Shown here piece after piece: positions 35,529-47,500 of a DNA stretch of 64,000 bases. Source of the DNA: Neostapfia colusana (taxonomy: Eukaryota; Streptophyta; Magnoliopsida; Poales; Poaceae); NCBI GenBank assembly GCA_030760725.1, contig JASWHV010000005.1, forward strand, positions 91,766,622 to 91,830,621, given 5' to 3'. A model generated the notes under the pieces. It was given only the letters and a program-made list of their open reading frames with translations, searched no databases and was not told where the DNA came from. Within the stretch, counting starts at the first letter, position 1, and each line of letters begins with the position of its first letter. A program made the translations under genes and the position numbers.

Positions 35529-36349
35529 ACCCGAGTAAGATCACACAAGTGCTGAATTGGAAGTCCCCGAGAACTGATCACGAGGCACGGAGTTTTCTCG
35601 GACTCGCGGGATATTATCGGAGGTTCATTCCAAACTTCTCGAAGATTGCCAAGCCTATGACAGAGCTGCTGAAGAAGGCTACCAAATATGTTTGGAGTCC
35701 AGCATGTGAAGCAGCATTCAAGGCATTAGTGAAGCACCTAACATCAGCACCTGTTTTGGCGCAGCCGGACACAACAAAACCGTTCGATGTGTACTGCGAT
35801 GCATTCGGCATTGGGCTCGGATGTGTGCTGATGCAAGACCGAAGGGTGGTCGCGTATGGATCACGGCAGCTCAGAAACCATGAGCAGAATTATCCAACTC
35901 ATGACTTGGAGCTCGCTGCCGTGGTGCTCGCAGTTAAAATGTGGAGGCACTACCTACTCGGTAACCTCGTGCATCTATATACCGACCACAAAAGCCTCAA
36001 GTACATATTCACTCAGAAAGAGCTGAACATGAGGCAGCGAAGATGGTTGGAATTGATAAAGGATTACGAAATAGAGATCCATTATCACCCCGGCAAGGCA
36101 AACGTAGTGGCGGATGCGCTGAGTCGCAAGTCACACGTCAACAATCTGACCATCACCCCGTTGGAAGAGAGCGAGCCCTCACTGCATGTGATTCCACACG
36201 GAGCTCTCTACAACTTAGCTTTAATCCCCACCATCGGTGAAGAGATAGCAGCAGCCCAGAAACATGACAAGGGCATTTCACATTTGCGGAGACGTGTAGA
36301 CAGTGGGAAGCTGAAATGTTTCCGGAAATACGGAGACGGCGTCCTATGA
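35476..36349 (+). pseudogene. T1 RT thumb and RNase H
   Basis: After the frameshift the frame reads VPFLGHIISAEGIAVDPSK and GYYRRFIPNFSKIAKPM. RNase H follows, with acidic positions in DVYCDAFGIGLGCVLMQ, DLELAAVVLAV, TDHKSLKYIFTQ and GKANVVADALSRK. All four acid-bearing motifs are recognisable. The frame ends at TGA 36347-36349, at the place where a tryptophan codon (L-W-F) is usual, before integrase begins. Confidence 0.85.
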
Positions 36350-37674
36350 TTCAAGGACCGGATCATCGTACCCCGTAACCCGGAGTTACGGAAGGAAATC
36401 TTTGATGAGGCCCACTTGTCAAAGTTTTCTATTCACCCCGGCAGCAACAAAATGTATCATGAACTCAGAAGCAAGATTTGGTGGACACGGATGAAGCGGG
36501 AGATTGCAAAGTATGTGTCCGAGTGTCATACATGTCGAAGGGTGAAAGCAGACCACATGAGGAAACAGGGACTACTACAACCACTGGGCGTTACTGCCTG
36601 GAAGTGGGAAGATGTGAGCATGGACTTTATCATCGGTTTACCCACCACTTTTCAGAAAAATGATTCTGTGTGGGTGATCGTCGAACGGCTCATCAAAGAT
36701 GCCCATTTCATCCCGGTCAACACAAACTACAACGCCAAGAAGTATGCTGAATTGTACATTTCACGGATCCTATGCTTATATGGCGTACCCCGCACCATCA
36801 TATCATATCGGGGCACTTTATTTGTGTCCCATTTTTGGGAGCAGCTACACGCTGCGTTGGGGACGAAGCTGATCCGTAGTTCAGCATACCACCCGCAGAC
36901 GGATGGGCAAACCGAGCGGGTAAACCAAATTTTAGAAGATATGCTATGAGCTTGTGCTATCGACCACGACAAGAATTGGGATGGTCACTTGCCGTTGGCC
37001 GAGTTCTCATACAACAATGGGTACCAAGCCAGCACCAAGATGGCGCCTTACGAGGCACTATACGGGAAAAAATGCCGCACACCACTGAATTGGTGTGTGT
37101 CTGGCGAAAGGGTCACCTTCGAGATTGATCTTGTCAACAACGCGGAGGAAAAAGTTTGGCTGATTCAAGCGAACCTAGAAGCCGCCCAATCCCGACAGAA
37201 ACAGTATGCGGACCAGAGAAGACGTCCGTTACAGTTTGATGTCGGGGATCACGTATATCTACGTGTGTCTCCAATGAAAGGCGTAAACAGATTCGGAGTG
37301 AGAGGAAAGTTAGCACCCCGATTCATCGGTCCATTTCAGATTACAGAAAGATATGGATCAGTAGCATACCGGCTAAATTTACCACAAGCACTCTCCGGTG
37401 TGCACAACGTATTTCACATCTCCTAGCTAAGGAAGTGTCTCAGGCTATCAACTGCCATTCAGCTGGAGGATATAGAAGAACTGAAACCGGATCTCACGTA
37501 TCGGGAGGAACTGGTTCAGATTATTGATGAAAAGGCCCAAACCACACGCAACCGTACGTTGTGGTTCTACAAAGTTCTGTGGAGTAATAACTCCGCGGAC
37601 GAAGCGACATGGGAAAGCAAAGGTTTTCTTCGCGCCAACTACCCTGACTTTTTCACATCGCATATACGGTAATT
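36350..37674 (+). pseudogene. T1 integrase with chromodomain
   Basis: Zinc-binding HHCC: FSIHPG and ECHTCRRVKADH. Catalytic core: VSMDFIIGLP (first Asp present), then IISYRGTLF, where the second catalytic Asp is Tyr (TAT 36806-36808), and QTERVNQILE (Glu present). Stops follow at about 36947 (an Arg codon turned TGA) and 37424 (a Gln codon turned TAG). The GPY-like GKLAPRFIGPFQITERYGSV is kept. The chromodomain reads IIDEKAQTTRNRTLWFYKV and SADEATWE and ends near 37674 (HIR-stop). The changed Asp alone would abolish strand transfer. Confidence 0.9.
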
Positions 37675-37724
37675 TCCCACCGTCCTCTATCTCATTTTCA
37701 CCTTATAATCTCGGGACGAGATTC

Positions 37725-37741
37725 TTTTAAAGGGGGAGGAA
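37725..37741 (+). other. T1 polypurine tract
   Basis: TTTTAAAGGGGGAGGAA just before the 3' LTR. Confidence 0.85.
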
Positions 37742-40288
37742 TGTAAGGTCCTAAGATTTTGGCACATATTCAAAATGTTCATCACCACAGACACACATCT
37801 CATTTGAAGAAACTTCATGAATACATTTGAAGAGCAAGTAAACACCGTCAACATGCTCATTAGAGAATAAACTCAGAAAATGCAAAAGTGGCATTTACCA
37901 CATGCATCATATAGGGGCTTGGCATATGAAAAACTCCTACACCTTGCTGTGAATGTCCATGCCAAATTTCATCCAAATCCAAAACCTTTTGAGGTCTTTT
38001 TTGGGAATAACTAGAAAGAGGGTAGTTTGAACTCAAATTCAAATTCAAACTACTTCCACCCCATGAATTAAAAGTGGGAGGCATATTCTTACTCAGCACA
38101 TTTTTGTGAGCTCACACACCAATTTTCACTCCATTTGGAGTTGATCTTGACATGTGCTAAGTTTAGCAAATTCAAACTCAATTTGAATTTCAAACTGCAT
38201 ATGTGCTGAAAATTAATTTAAACACTTCACAATTTGAATTCTATCAACTTCAAATGGGCTTGTGGTTGATAATTCAAAAATTAGAGGGTACTTGGGTCTC
38301 TACTGTTTAGAGCAGTGGGGAAAATTTAATTTCAGAGGTTAAACCTCAGGTGGGACCCACATGTCAGCCTCAGCAGCAAATTCAACCGACTGAAGCCCGA
38401 GCTTGGTTTCTTGCGCTTGATCCAGCAGCCGCCACGGCGAAAAATTGATCGGGACAGCGGCTGGTTGCCGCCCCGACCACTGAGCCGCCTCACTCTCCAT
38501 CTTATCTCCGCAGCCGACCCGATCGAAAGAAGAACCGATCACTTCTTTGCTCCCTTTTGCAAGAACTTGATCAGAACAGCCGCTGCTCCTTCAATCATCG
38601 GTCACCCGCCCAGCTCGCGTGTGAACCTCGGCTAAGCAGCAAAACGGCACCACAGTGTTCTCCACAACCCTTTCAAACCGTCACCTAGTGAGCTCGTGCT
38701 CCATAGACCGAGAACCACACCGATCCGCAGCGGTCGCTACAAAGCCGAGAAGAGGTGCTTCTGTGGGCAGCCTCATCCCGGGCTTGTCACGACCAAGCCA
38801 AGCTGTTTCCGGACGTGCAAGGACATCCTGCAGCTCACCTCCGAAGCTAGAGCCAAGAGGTTAAGCGTCGACGGCGAATTTTGCAGTTTGCTTCCAGCCA
38901 GTGCACAGTCACCTTCAGGTAAGAAACGTTGAAATTCCCGTTTGATTCTCATTTAAATCCCACCAAACTTCGCACAGAGGAACTGGACTTAGTGGCACAC
39001 AAGTTGGCTTCACAACACTTAGCATGAGAACCCTTGTACATGGCGTATTTCCATGTTTGCCAACGGCGGCTTATTCGGGCAGCATCGGGCGCACGGTGAG
39101 ACCCACCATGGAGCTATTCCCAAGCCTGTCCATCACCATGTCGAGCTTCCCGAGCCACCACTGGTGCTGTAGAGCCACTCCACCAGGCTTTTGGCCGGCT
39201 AGCACATCGGAGCGACGTCACCGGACTCTTCCCGAGCCGCCGCACCGTCGCGAGCTCGGTTAGAGCCAACGTCGATGAGGGGAAACCCTCCCAACGTGTT
39301 CTGTGCACCAAATTAGGGGCTAGCAGCGAGTTAGAGCTCGGTATCTGACCGGACGATCGAGTTCGGCAGTGCTCCGGCGACCTCGGCGGCGCTACCGCGC
39401 GGGAGGCGCGAGGTAGAAGACGACCGAGCCGGACCCGCTGTCAATGGGAGAAAATCGGGCGAGTGGATCGTCTGTGGGCACGGATCGACTGTGGCAGCAT
39501 GGGAATTAAACCCGTAGCCCCGTTTGCCATCGCTTCAACACCCGACACGTGTATCCGTGGACCCACCAGCAGATTTAAACATTTCCCCGATTTTCAGTTT
39601 TAGTTCAAACTTCAAACCCACATAACTTTGGCTAGAAAAATCCAAATAAAATGAAACAATTTTTTTTGGATTAATCTCTCTGAGTACTTTCCAAAAAATC
39701 AAATTTCACTTCATGAAAATCCTTAGTTCTCTAGAATTAATTCTTTAAATTTTAAAATGTTTAGAATTTTAACTGGAGAACCCTTTGGAGGAAAATTCTG
39801 AAATTTTTCTGGGAGGTTCACCAAAATATCCCCGAGCTACCATAAAAATTTCAGATCCATTTGAGCTAATTTGCTCCACCTAATGGTGTGATTAATAAAA
39901 CTGTTCCAGAGAAAATAGAAAATGTCCAGAAACATTTTCAGAATTTCTCCGAAATTGATATTTAGCTAGGAACCATCAAATTAAGTGAAACCAACTCCAT
40001 TAGAACCCTCTGAAAATCTAGTTTTCATAAAGTCATGGCTTGCTCCATGAAAATCCCTAGAACACCCTAGGAGCTCTAATTAAGGTCAAGTACATAATTA
40101 TTTGTGGAGAGCTCAAATGAGCTTTGCTGCAAATGAAACTTGGCCGAATCTCTGTTTAGGTTGTATCCAAACCACAGTAAAAAATTCATAATTATAGAGT
40201 CTGTCTAGTAAGACTTATTGTCCTCACAAAGTTTAAATTCAATTCAAATGCATCTAAATTGACACATGTTTATATTTATCATATGTAG

Positions 40289-40369
40289 TCGCTAAGGTTG
40301 AGGAGGAACCCGAAGTCTTAGACTTCGTCACTCCAGAGGAACAACTAGCCTACGACCAAGAGCAGCAAG
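40289..40369 (+). other. Exon-like block a, T1 3' LTR
   Basis: These 81 bp lie between TGTAG and GGCAGCT. The frame is open and reads VEEEPEVLDFVTPEEQLAY, identical in protein to T2 over the core. Confidence 0.5.
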
Positions 40370-41422
40370 GCAGCTCCGGTTTGCATTAACCTTTTTACAA
40401 AGTTTTACTGTTTTAAGAACTTACTTTGAGCACTCAATAAATTCTTGCATTAGAGTCTTGTTTGAAACCCAAATGCATAGCCAAGAAAACCCTGGGTTGG
40501 GATTAGGTTTGAAAACCTCGTTATCTACTGCAATGCTAAGACAGTGTAGGATTCGGTACAAGTCGAGTAGTTGGAACTACTCACGAGAATAGGCTAGAGG
40601 CACATCGCTCGGGTAAAGATAGCAAATGAAACACATGGAAAGAAAAATGAGACCGAGCGGAGAGTAAGGGCAGCAGGACTTTGGTGCCTGGGTGCTATAA
40701 CTCCGCTTGTGTCGATTGAGGACCGAGCCATGTGTGGGCCTGTTGAACAAGCTTGAACAGTACTGAAAACCTACCAGCTATATGGGAACCGGGAAACCGA
40801 TGTAACTCGGGTAGCTGGGTATTGAGGCATTGCCTGTCGTTCAGAGGGTAGGTTGAGAGCTTGAGGTGTAAATCGGCTGGTGGCACTGCGGATGCGCACG
40901 CAGAGACCTCTTGCTCGGGATGATAGGACCGGTTCAATATTTGGCTGACGAGTGAAAGGTGGTTGCGTATGACGTCCGTGATGGTTGCTGTAGGCAACAT
41001 CGAGTACGTGCGTATGTGACGGGTTATTCGGGTAACCCTGCAGGTGTAAATCGATTATAATCGCCGTCCCTCACGGTCAGTGAGTACCACTTGTTCACTG
41101 TACAATGACATAGAAAGAACAGGCTAGATACATCTTAAAAGTTTGCTGATTTGAAAGACATACTTTGCTTGTCAGTGTCTTGTTGTAGCTTAGAGCTAAT
41201 TAAAGTTCTTTTCAACTTTGGCCAAAGTACCTGAGAGAAATGTGTTTCTTGTTTGATTGTGGCTCTCTCATGTGCCTTAGCGTAAGGTTCTCCAAACCTG
41301 CTGCTAAAACATTGAAAGTAAGGTTCAAATAATTAGGCGAGTCCTTTGCAAATTATTTACCTCATGTACCCTATACCCATCGTGTAGAAGTTTCATGTAT
41401 AGGAGAGACGGGTCAGTCCTGC

Positions 41423-41438
41423 TGAGCCATCGTGCTCA
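41423..41438 (+). other. Conserved LTR hairpin (T1 3' LTR)
   Basis: TGAGC/GCTCA stem with a CATCGT loop, upstream of TTTTGCAG. Confidence 0.5.
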
Positions 41439-41463
41439 TTGCTTGTGTTTGAAGCTTTTGCAG

Positions 41464-41552
41464 GGGTTTATGAGGAAGGAACTCCCGAGGAGGAGACGGA
41501 ACCACAGGAGGGGAACCCTGTCGAGAGGGAATCATGCACGCCGCCGTGTTAG
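41464..41552 (+). other. Exon-like block b, T1 3' LTR
   Basis: It follows TTTTGCAG. The frame is open (GVYEEGTPEEETEPQEGNP) and ends SCTPPC-stop (TAG 41550-41552). It has the same length as in T2. Confidence 0.5.
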
Positions 41553-41781
41553 TGTGTGTGCGTGCTAGCGGGGACACGTTCACGGGCTGAACATGAACTC
41601 GATGCGTAGTCTATGCCCGAGAGTGTAGACGGAACATATTTTGTTGTACAAATGTTCATAAACCTGTTTATGTAATAAAATTTTGCTTCCGCTTTGTATC
41701 TTTAATGTGCGTTATCCGGTGTTGTGCAACGCAGCACCCCTCAGCATGATCCTGGCTCGACAAGGCCGTTGGGCCGCGTCA

Positions 41782-41786
41782 TTTAA
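41782..41786. repeat. Right target-site duplication of T1
   Basis: TTTAA, matching 27190-27194. Confidence 0.9.
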
Positions 41787-41825
41787 TTGCATTGCAAATT
41801 ATCTTTAAAATTGAGTGATAATTAT

Positions 41826-41868
41826 ATGCTCTCACGACGGTTAGCTATATACACCGTTGTGAGAGCAT
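41826..41868. repeat. 16-bp-stem inverted repeat
   Basis: ATGCTCTCACGACGGT pairs with ACCGTTGTGAGAGCAT (one G-T pair) around an 11-base AT-rich loop. It lies in the short spacer between T1 and F, whose remaining sequence shows no gene. It could be a tiny MITE-like remnant or a transposon end. Confidence 0.7.
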
Positions 41869-41973
41869 GCATATGTACAATATGTTATTTACGATGACTC
41901 CGAACAGGGATGTCGCTAGTACAGCAATAATTAGCCGAACAATCATTTAACCGGACACGGAACCGAATGGCCC

Positions 41974-41978
41974 GATGC
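41974..41978. repeat. Left target-site duplication of F
   Basis: GATGC, repeated at 49587-49591. Confidence 0.9.
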
Positions 41979-43098
41979 TGTCGGTACCCTGCAGACCGGG
42001 TACTCCTGCGTAGTGGGTGAAATACAGTCTGGGCCCCGCCTTCCTTCTGAGGCAGGACCCAGCATAAGCCACGTGCCGTAGGCCTCGGGTCCGACCACCT
42101 ACTAGGGACAGCTCCAAGGCTGCCACGTGTCTTCAGGCTCTGAGCCTTGCTACCGGTCGAGGACGGCTCCGTAGCCACCACGTGCCCAATGGCGCCAAGC
42201 CTGACCTCCCGCCAGGGAGGGCTCTGGTGCTGCCACGTGGGCAATGACTCCAGGCGTGCCTTCCCTCCAAGGAGGGCTCCGGAGGTGCCACGTGTCCTAC
42301 GGCTCCGGGCCCGAGCTCCAGCATGAGAGGGCTCCGGTGCTGCCATTTGTCTATCGACTCCAGACCCCTCGCTACTCTGCAAGACAGCTCTGGTGGAGAC
42401 GCGTGTCTCGAGGGCCAGCCACCTGGACGCCAAGTCGACAAGCAACGGGCAGATGGCCAAGGAATAAAGAGGAAGGTGCACTGTCAGGTCGTGCATCCAA
42501 GGCCCGTGCCTTCCCCAGAAGCATGGCGCGCGGCGCATGCGTCCATCCTCCGTCTATCCACCATTACAGTGAAATACAGGGCGGCGAGGCATGATGACAC
42601 AGCAGTGCCGCCCACTGGCACACAGCCACCCAGCAAGGCAAGGAGATGCGGCGATAAGATGGGAACTTCATCATCACCTGGTACCAGGTCAGAGGCACCC
42701 AGCGGGACAGGCAGCACGCCTTAACTCCTCCGACAGAGACTGTGTGTATATCTGTAAATACCATAGCTCATGTATAGGGTGTAGATAGCCGCGGGGCCAC
42801 TGTCTGGCCCCAGGCCACATTGTAACTGCCCCAGACTTGGGCTATAAAAGGACCGGGGCAGCCTCCGTGCAGGGGGTTCGCAACCCAGCCATCTCACTCT
42901 CTCACACGCGCAAGCAATACAACAAGCACTCCCGTGGACGTAGGGTATTTTGCTCCGGCAGCTCGAACCATGTAAATCCTCGTGTTCATCCTCACCATCA
43001 CGCTCCAACCTTTGAGATCCACTAGCCCCTCCAAAAAAAGAACCTCCGCAGCTGCATCCAAGTAGACCGGGGGAAGTGTTGCAGTAAACACTTCGACA
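41979..43098 (+). repeat. F 5' LTR
   Basis: It starts TGTCGGTACCCTGCAG and ends CACTTCGACA. It holds several spaced GCCACGTG boxes and repeated GGGAGGGCTC-type units in U3, and a TATA box at 42843. Confidence 0.95.
42843..42849 (+). promoter_or_regulatory. F 5' LTR TATA box
   Basis: TATAAAA within GGGCTATAAAAGGACCGGGG. The 3' LTR keeps the same at 49331. Confidence 0.75.
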
Positions 43099-43115
43099 TT
43101 TGGCGCCCCAGGTAG
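43099..43115 (+). other. F primer-binding site
   Basis: TTTGGCGCCCCAGGTAG directly follows the LTR. The TTGGCGCC core is the primer site seen in many Tat-group elements and differs from the tRNA-Met type of T1/T2. Confidence 0.7.
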
Positions 43116-43526
43116 GAGGCTTTTTGGTTCATGAAGCTGTTCATGAAGCCCACATTGGTGAACATCCAATCCGTCTGAGGTTCTTCGTGCCCCTCGCGCC
43201 GCTAGCGGCAGAGGGAGCAGGAAGTGTCCTCTGGTCCCAGAGAGGAGCTGTCTGCACCGGGGCCGGTCTCTACAGCGACGGTGCCCATTTCATCCTGGCA
43301 GCCTTCGGTGGTGACAGCGTCGCAAGCGCCGGCCGAAGCCAGTCCGGATAGCGCGCTGCTAGCAGCACGCGCGCTCCTTCACACTCCCCGAGCGTGGGAG
43401 CTTCCCCGTCTGCTGCTGAGCAGTGGCGCAACGACGTCGACCACCTGGTCGTCACCGCGCTCAACTTGCCCGTGCCACCAGAGACGGCGGCCAGAAACAG
43501 TGCAGCGGCTGCCCTGTACCCAAACA

Positions 43527-44561
43527 ATGGATTACAGGACGGAGACAACCCACTCGACGGCGATGTCCAGGCTCCCCACCACAGATCTTAGAGCTGAGCT
43601 GGACCGCCGCTGCCGTCAGAAAGAAGATGGCCTCGTCACCATCGAGCGACAGCACGAGTGGCGTCGCAGCCTCGAGGAGGAGTATGGTACCCCAGGTACC
43701 ATGCGCCCTATCTGCACGGGCCAGAACCCCGTCTCCCCAGGCTCAGTGGGAGGCTGCATGGCTCTGGTTGCACATCTTCGTATGGTTATGTGGCTGCGCA
43801 AGTTACGGCTGCACTTGCCGGAGAAGTTCGATGGGACAGTCAACCACGTCGAGTTCCTGCAGATCTACTCCATCGCCATCTTAGCTGCAGGAGGGGATGA
43901 GGCCATCATGGCCAACTACTTCCCCGTGGCCTTTACCGGGTCATCCCGGTCATGGCTCATGAACTTGCCCCAGGAGTCTATAACCTCCTGGGAGGAGTTG
44001 TGCCGTCAGTCCACGGCCAACTTCAGGAGTTCCTACATTCGGCCGGGATCGAAGGCTGACCTCCATGCCCTGCAACACCAACCGGGAGAGTCGCTGCACT
44101 CCTTCATCCAACATTTCTCCCAGGTTAGGAACACAATCCCCTGCATCTCCAACGCCTCCGTCATCGTCATCTTTCGGCAGGGCGTCCGCGATAAGAAAAT
44201 GCCCAAGAAGTTGGCCACGCACAACGTGCAGAACATCTCCGATATCTTCAGCTTGGCGAACAAGTGTGCCAGAGCCGCGGAGGGCCGCAACTGGCACATA
44301 CCGCCCCGAAAGGGGAGTGAGTCCGCCAGAGATAGCTCTAGCGGCAAGAAGAAGAAGACCAGCGGCAAGGACAAGCCGCTGGCCGGAGCGCACACTGCAG
44401 CAGCAGTAGCAGCTGCAGAGGGCCAGGGACCGCGCACTGACAAGCTCCCGCTACAGCCGTCCGGCAGCGACAATGGCGACCAGAGGTGCCCGGTTCATGA
44501 CACCAAACGGCACAGCGCCAAAGAGTGCCGGAAGATCCAGAGGCTGGCGGAGCACTTCTGA
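43527..44561 (+). CDS. F gag protein
   Basis: The frame is open from before 43300, but its first ATG is 43527, giving 344 codons to TGA 44559-44561. A Retrotrans_gag-type core lies at about 43790-44290: KFDGTVNHVEFLQIY, MANYFPVAFTGSSRSWLMNL, SWEELCRQ, PGESLHSFIQHFSQVRNTIP. A basic Lys/Ser/Ala linker (SSGKKKKTSGKDK) follows, then a knuckle-like CPVHDTKRHSAKEC near the end. A probable N-terminal part lies in another frame (EQWRNDVDHLVVTALN, about 43420-43470), implying a frameshift near 43565. The protein would package the element's RNA. Apart from that shift it looks intact. Confidence 0.7.
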   Translation: MDYRTETTHSTAMSRLPTTDLRAELDRRCRQKEDGLVTIERQHEWRRSLEEEYGTPGTMRPICTGQNPVSPGSVGGCMALVAHLRMVMWLRKLRLHLPEKFDGTVNHVEFLQIYSIAILAAGGDEAIMANYFPVAFTGSSRSWLMNLPQESITSWEELCRQSTANFRSSYIRPGSKADLHALQHQPGESLHSFIQHFSQVRNTIPCISNASVIVIFRQGVRDKKMPKKLATHNVQNISDIFSLANKCARAAEGRNWHIPPRKGSESARDSSSGKKKKTSGKDKPLAGAHTAAAVAAAEGQGPRTDKLPLQPSGSDNGDQRCPVHDTKRHSAKECRKIQRLAEHF

Positions 44562-47500
44562 GAGCTCGACAGCAGGGCAAGGATGGCGCACCCTTCCGCC
44601 AGTGGGAGGGCAAGCAAAAGGCTGACCCGGAGGTCAGCACCGACCAGGAGATGGAGTTCCAAGACGCCAAGCTGGCATTGAAGGTCATCCATGACCATGG
44701 AGAGAGCTCCGACTCCGACCATAGTGAGCGATGCAAGATGCTCCACGCCTAACCAGGTGTTCCCCCTTTTTGCCGTGCGACAAAGGCTCACCCGATGTCC
44801 AGACAAACGGCCAGGAGTAGGCAGCTAAATGTAGGGCTACATGGTGCCTCAGCCAATGCTTTCTCAAGGAGGGGTGACAAGCCCTCCCCCCAGCTGGGAG
44901 GGTCCCTCCCGACCAGTACAAGCATGCCGCTCCAGGTGTGCCCGCCTGGCTGCAGGGGATGGGTATCTCTACCCAGACCACAGGAAATAGGACGCCTCTG
45001 TAAGTTCTACCCTTAGTGCGGTGGTAGAATATTTTTTATTTTTCTCTTTCCTTTAAGGGTGTCATAGAGACTAGGAACAGCGCTTAGAACAGCTAAAGTC
45101 CCAGAAGGGTCCAGCTACTCTTGTTTATCTGCGGCGGGTCGCTGCCTTCTTACACGGCCTGTTGCCTCCTATTGCCCGAAGGAACCCGGAAATAAGAAAA
45201 AGTATATCCTACCCTGTGCACTTTATTTACAGCTTGTGCTAGCTCATACATATCAACTGTAAACGGCATGTCCGGAGCCTGTCCTACACGCTTGTCCTAA
45301 GTCCCGTGCCACAGGAAGGTCTCTTCGCTGAAAGGTTAACGCCAGCGGGAGGTCGAGGGTGTGTAGCCTTCTATGACTGGTACCGTACCCATAGCGTGCA
45401 CATCCCACCTCCCCAGCGCTGCAACTGAGTACTCGGGGGCCATAAAGAGCACGCTTATGGACAAGAGGAGTAACCGGACCCCGGACATCGCCCCAATACT
45501 CTTTACGCATTTTTCTTCCCATTTCGCTCCGGCCGTTGGCCAGTCACATTTTCCTGCGTTACACCGTAGGAGCTGTGTTATCCTTCCGCAGGAGGGACTG
45601 TTTGAAGTACCTGTGATGTACCGGGGTCCGGTGTTTGTCTCATTTCTCGGGGGTCCTATGGCGCCGAATGGTCCTCCCCTGAAAGGCTTACGCCAGCGGG
45701 AGGTCCAAAGTGTGTAGCCTGCTTAGCCGGTCCTGTGCCCTAAGCGTGCACATCCTGCCTCTCCAGCACTATAGCTCAGTACCGGGGAACCGGACGGCCC
45801 ATAACCCTAAGCAAGGCTTTAACCATGCCCTGAATGATCCACATCGAATAACCCAAGCCCCGTAGCTTGGTTGAGGACCGTAAGCCATAGTAATGCTACC
45901 AAACAAGGGAAGTGACCAGAGAGCACGTCTACTCCCTCTTTCTGTCATGTCTGCAGGTCCACACAGGTGCTTGGCATCTCGGATCTCCCAGGGAGCCTGA
46001 TGCTGATGCCTCGCCTCATCTGGCGGATGTCGGACCTCTGCGGCAAAGGCAATAAGTCTCCGAGCGCCAGCTACGACGAGTTGAAGACAAGGGCCAAACT
46101 CCCTTCGGGTCCTTACGTCGCCATGGACCCAGAAGGAGTGGTAGCCACACTGCCAGAGCGCCCTGGGTCCTTACGCTGCTAAGGGCCTGGAGAAACAAGC
46201 TTGGGACATTGGCAAGGGCTACCCACGTCAGCTAAGTCGTTCTGTACCTATGCGCTCTCTTGCCCTACCTTATGCACGTTTACATTTCTGCATCTTTTCT
46301 TTCGAGCTTGCATACACTTTTGCATACCTCTCGACGTGTCCATAGTTGTGTTTCTCTGTCTTGCTCTTGGCCAAAGTTATGCTGTCCAGCTACAAGGCGT
46401 GAACGCCTGAGACACCTGTGTCGTCTCCAGACCCCATTGGCTACCTTCCTGCTCGGGTCCGGTGGCGCAAGAAGGACGCCTCCCCTCTTTGGAGTGCCTG
46501 GCTAGCGGGAGATCCAGGGTGTGTGGCCTGCATAGCTTGGTCCTGGGGCCTAACCGTGCACACTCTGCCTCTTCAATGCAGTATCCAAGTGCTGGGGCCC
46601 GGACAACACATCACCTTTGGAAGGATGGTAACCAGGGTCCGGACACTTCTACACTGAATTGCCCAGGTCCCGTAGCTTAGCAAAGGACCATAAGCCATAA
46701 TGGGGCCATCGAATAGAGAAAATACAACTACACGACACGGTTACCCCGTTCTTCTAGTGTCTGTGCAGGCCACAGGGCTCTGGTTTGAAGGATTGGTCCT
46801 GCAGCACCAGCTTTCCCAGGGGGCCACTCTCGGACCCCCAAAACTGGCGTCTCCCGAAGGCTCCAGAGATGGTGTCTTGTGCCTTTTTGGCAGGCGTTCC
46901 CAAACACTTGGGCACACCTGCCAGGGGCCCTTCACGGCTGGTCAAGGCAAGCAAGATGGCCGGACCCCTGCGACGCACAAGAAGGAAGCAAGTACACATC
47001 TACATCAACCACTTTGGCAAATAAGAGAACCTCTGGTCCTTGCGGCATCAAGGACCAGGGGGCCTCATGAGAGTTGAAAATGGTTCTGCCTACCGGACCC
47101 TGCATCGAGTGGCAGATGGATGGAAGACCAAAAGAACGATTTTTCATTCATCAGCGCAAAAACACAAGACAAGACAATGAAATACTTGGAACAAAGACAC
47201 TTTCATTGATAACGGGGTTCAGGCATACAAAAAGGGATACAAGACAACTAAGTAACTCAGCAGCTACAAGTCGAGTAGTCTTCTGCTCCGTGCTGCTTGG
47301 TTGTCCCCAAAGCCAATCTCTGTGCAGTGAGATGGTCACCTGCTATTAGACTGAGGACGGCAGCAATGCATGCTGTACCGAGGCAACAGTAACATCCAGT
47401 GTCGCGTGGGAAAATCGCCATCTATGGCAGATTTTGTTGTCTACCACAGTACCTGGACGAAGGCTTGATCACTCTAGACTTAACCTTCTGATGGTACCGG

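Larger units (their letters stand above)
27195..41781 (+). mobile_element. Complete Tekay/Del-like chromovirus T1
   Basis: This is a 14.6-kb element with both LTRs, a matching TTTAA target duplication, an initiator tRNA-Met primer site, a pre-gag ORF, gag, protease, RT, RNase H, integrase with chromodomain and a polypurine tract, all in canonical order. Chromodomain-bearing pol and multi-kilobase LTRs fit the Del/Tekay group. Stops in every gene and changed protease and integrase active sites show that it is dead. The 5' LTR is about 850 bp shorter than the 3' LTR through an internal deletion. Over the first 200 bp the LTRs differ at roughly 8% of sites by eye. Confidence 0.95.
37742..41781 (+). 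repeat. T1 3' LTR, full length
   Basis: It starts TGTAAGGTCCTAAG and ends GGGCCGCGTCA, 4040 bp, two bases longer than the T2 LTR. Order: GTTCATCACC block, AT-rich stretch, CCCACATGTCAGCC, a GC-rich block (38390-39560) with a donor-like CTTCAGGTAAGA at 38913-38924, AT-rich intron-like sequence, block a, a second intron-like stretch, hairpin, acceptor and block b. Several frames are open in the GC-rich block but lack a conserved ATG, so I do not call them genes. Confidence 0.95.

Noticed and set aside
38411..38932. A first exon for the LTR coding blocks in the T1 3' LTR
   Set aside because: The frame is in phase with block a through the CTTCAGGTAAGA donor, but it has no ATG, and T2 has a TGA in the aligned frame. 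Not called as coding.
41885..42538. 217-codon minus-strand frame in the F LTR, with matching frames at 48534-48983
   Set aside because: It lies antisense in U3 repeats, and the two LTRs do not keep one shared full-length frame. Best read as chance in GC-rich sequence.
43950..44473. Antisense frames of about 147 codons over the F gag
   Set aside because: They are shadows of the gag frame, which has clear capsid-like and knuckle motifs.
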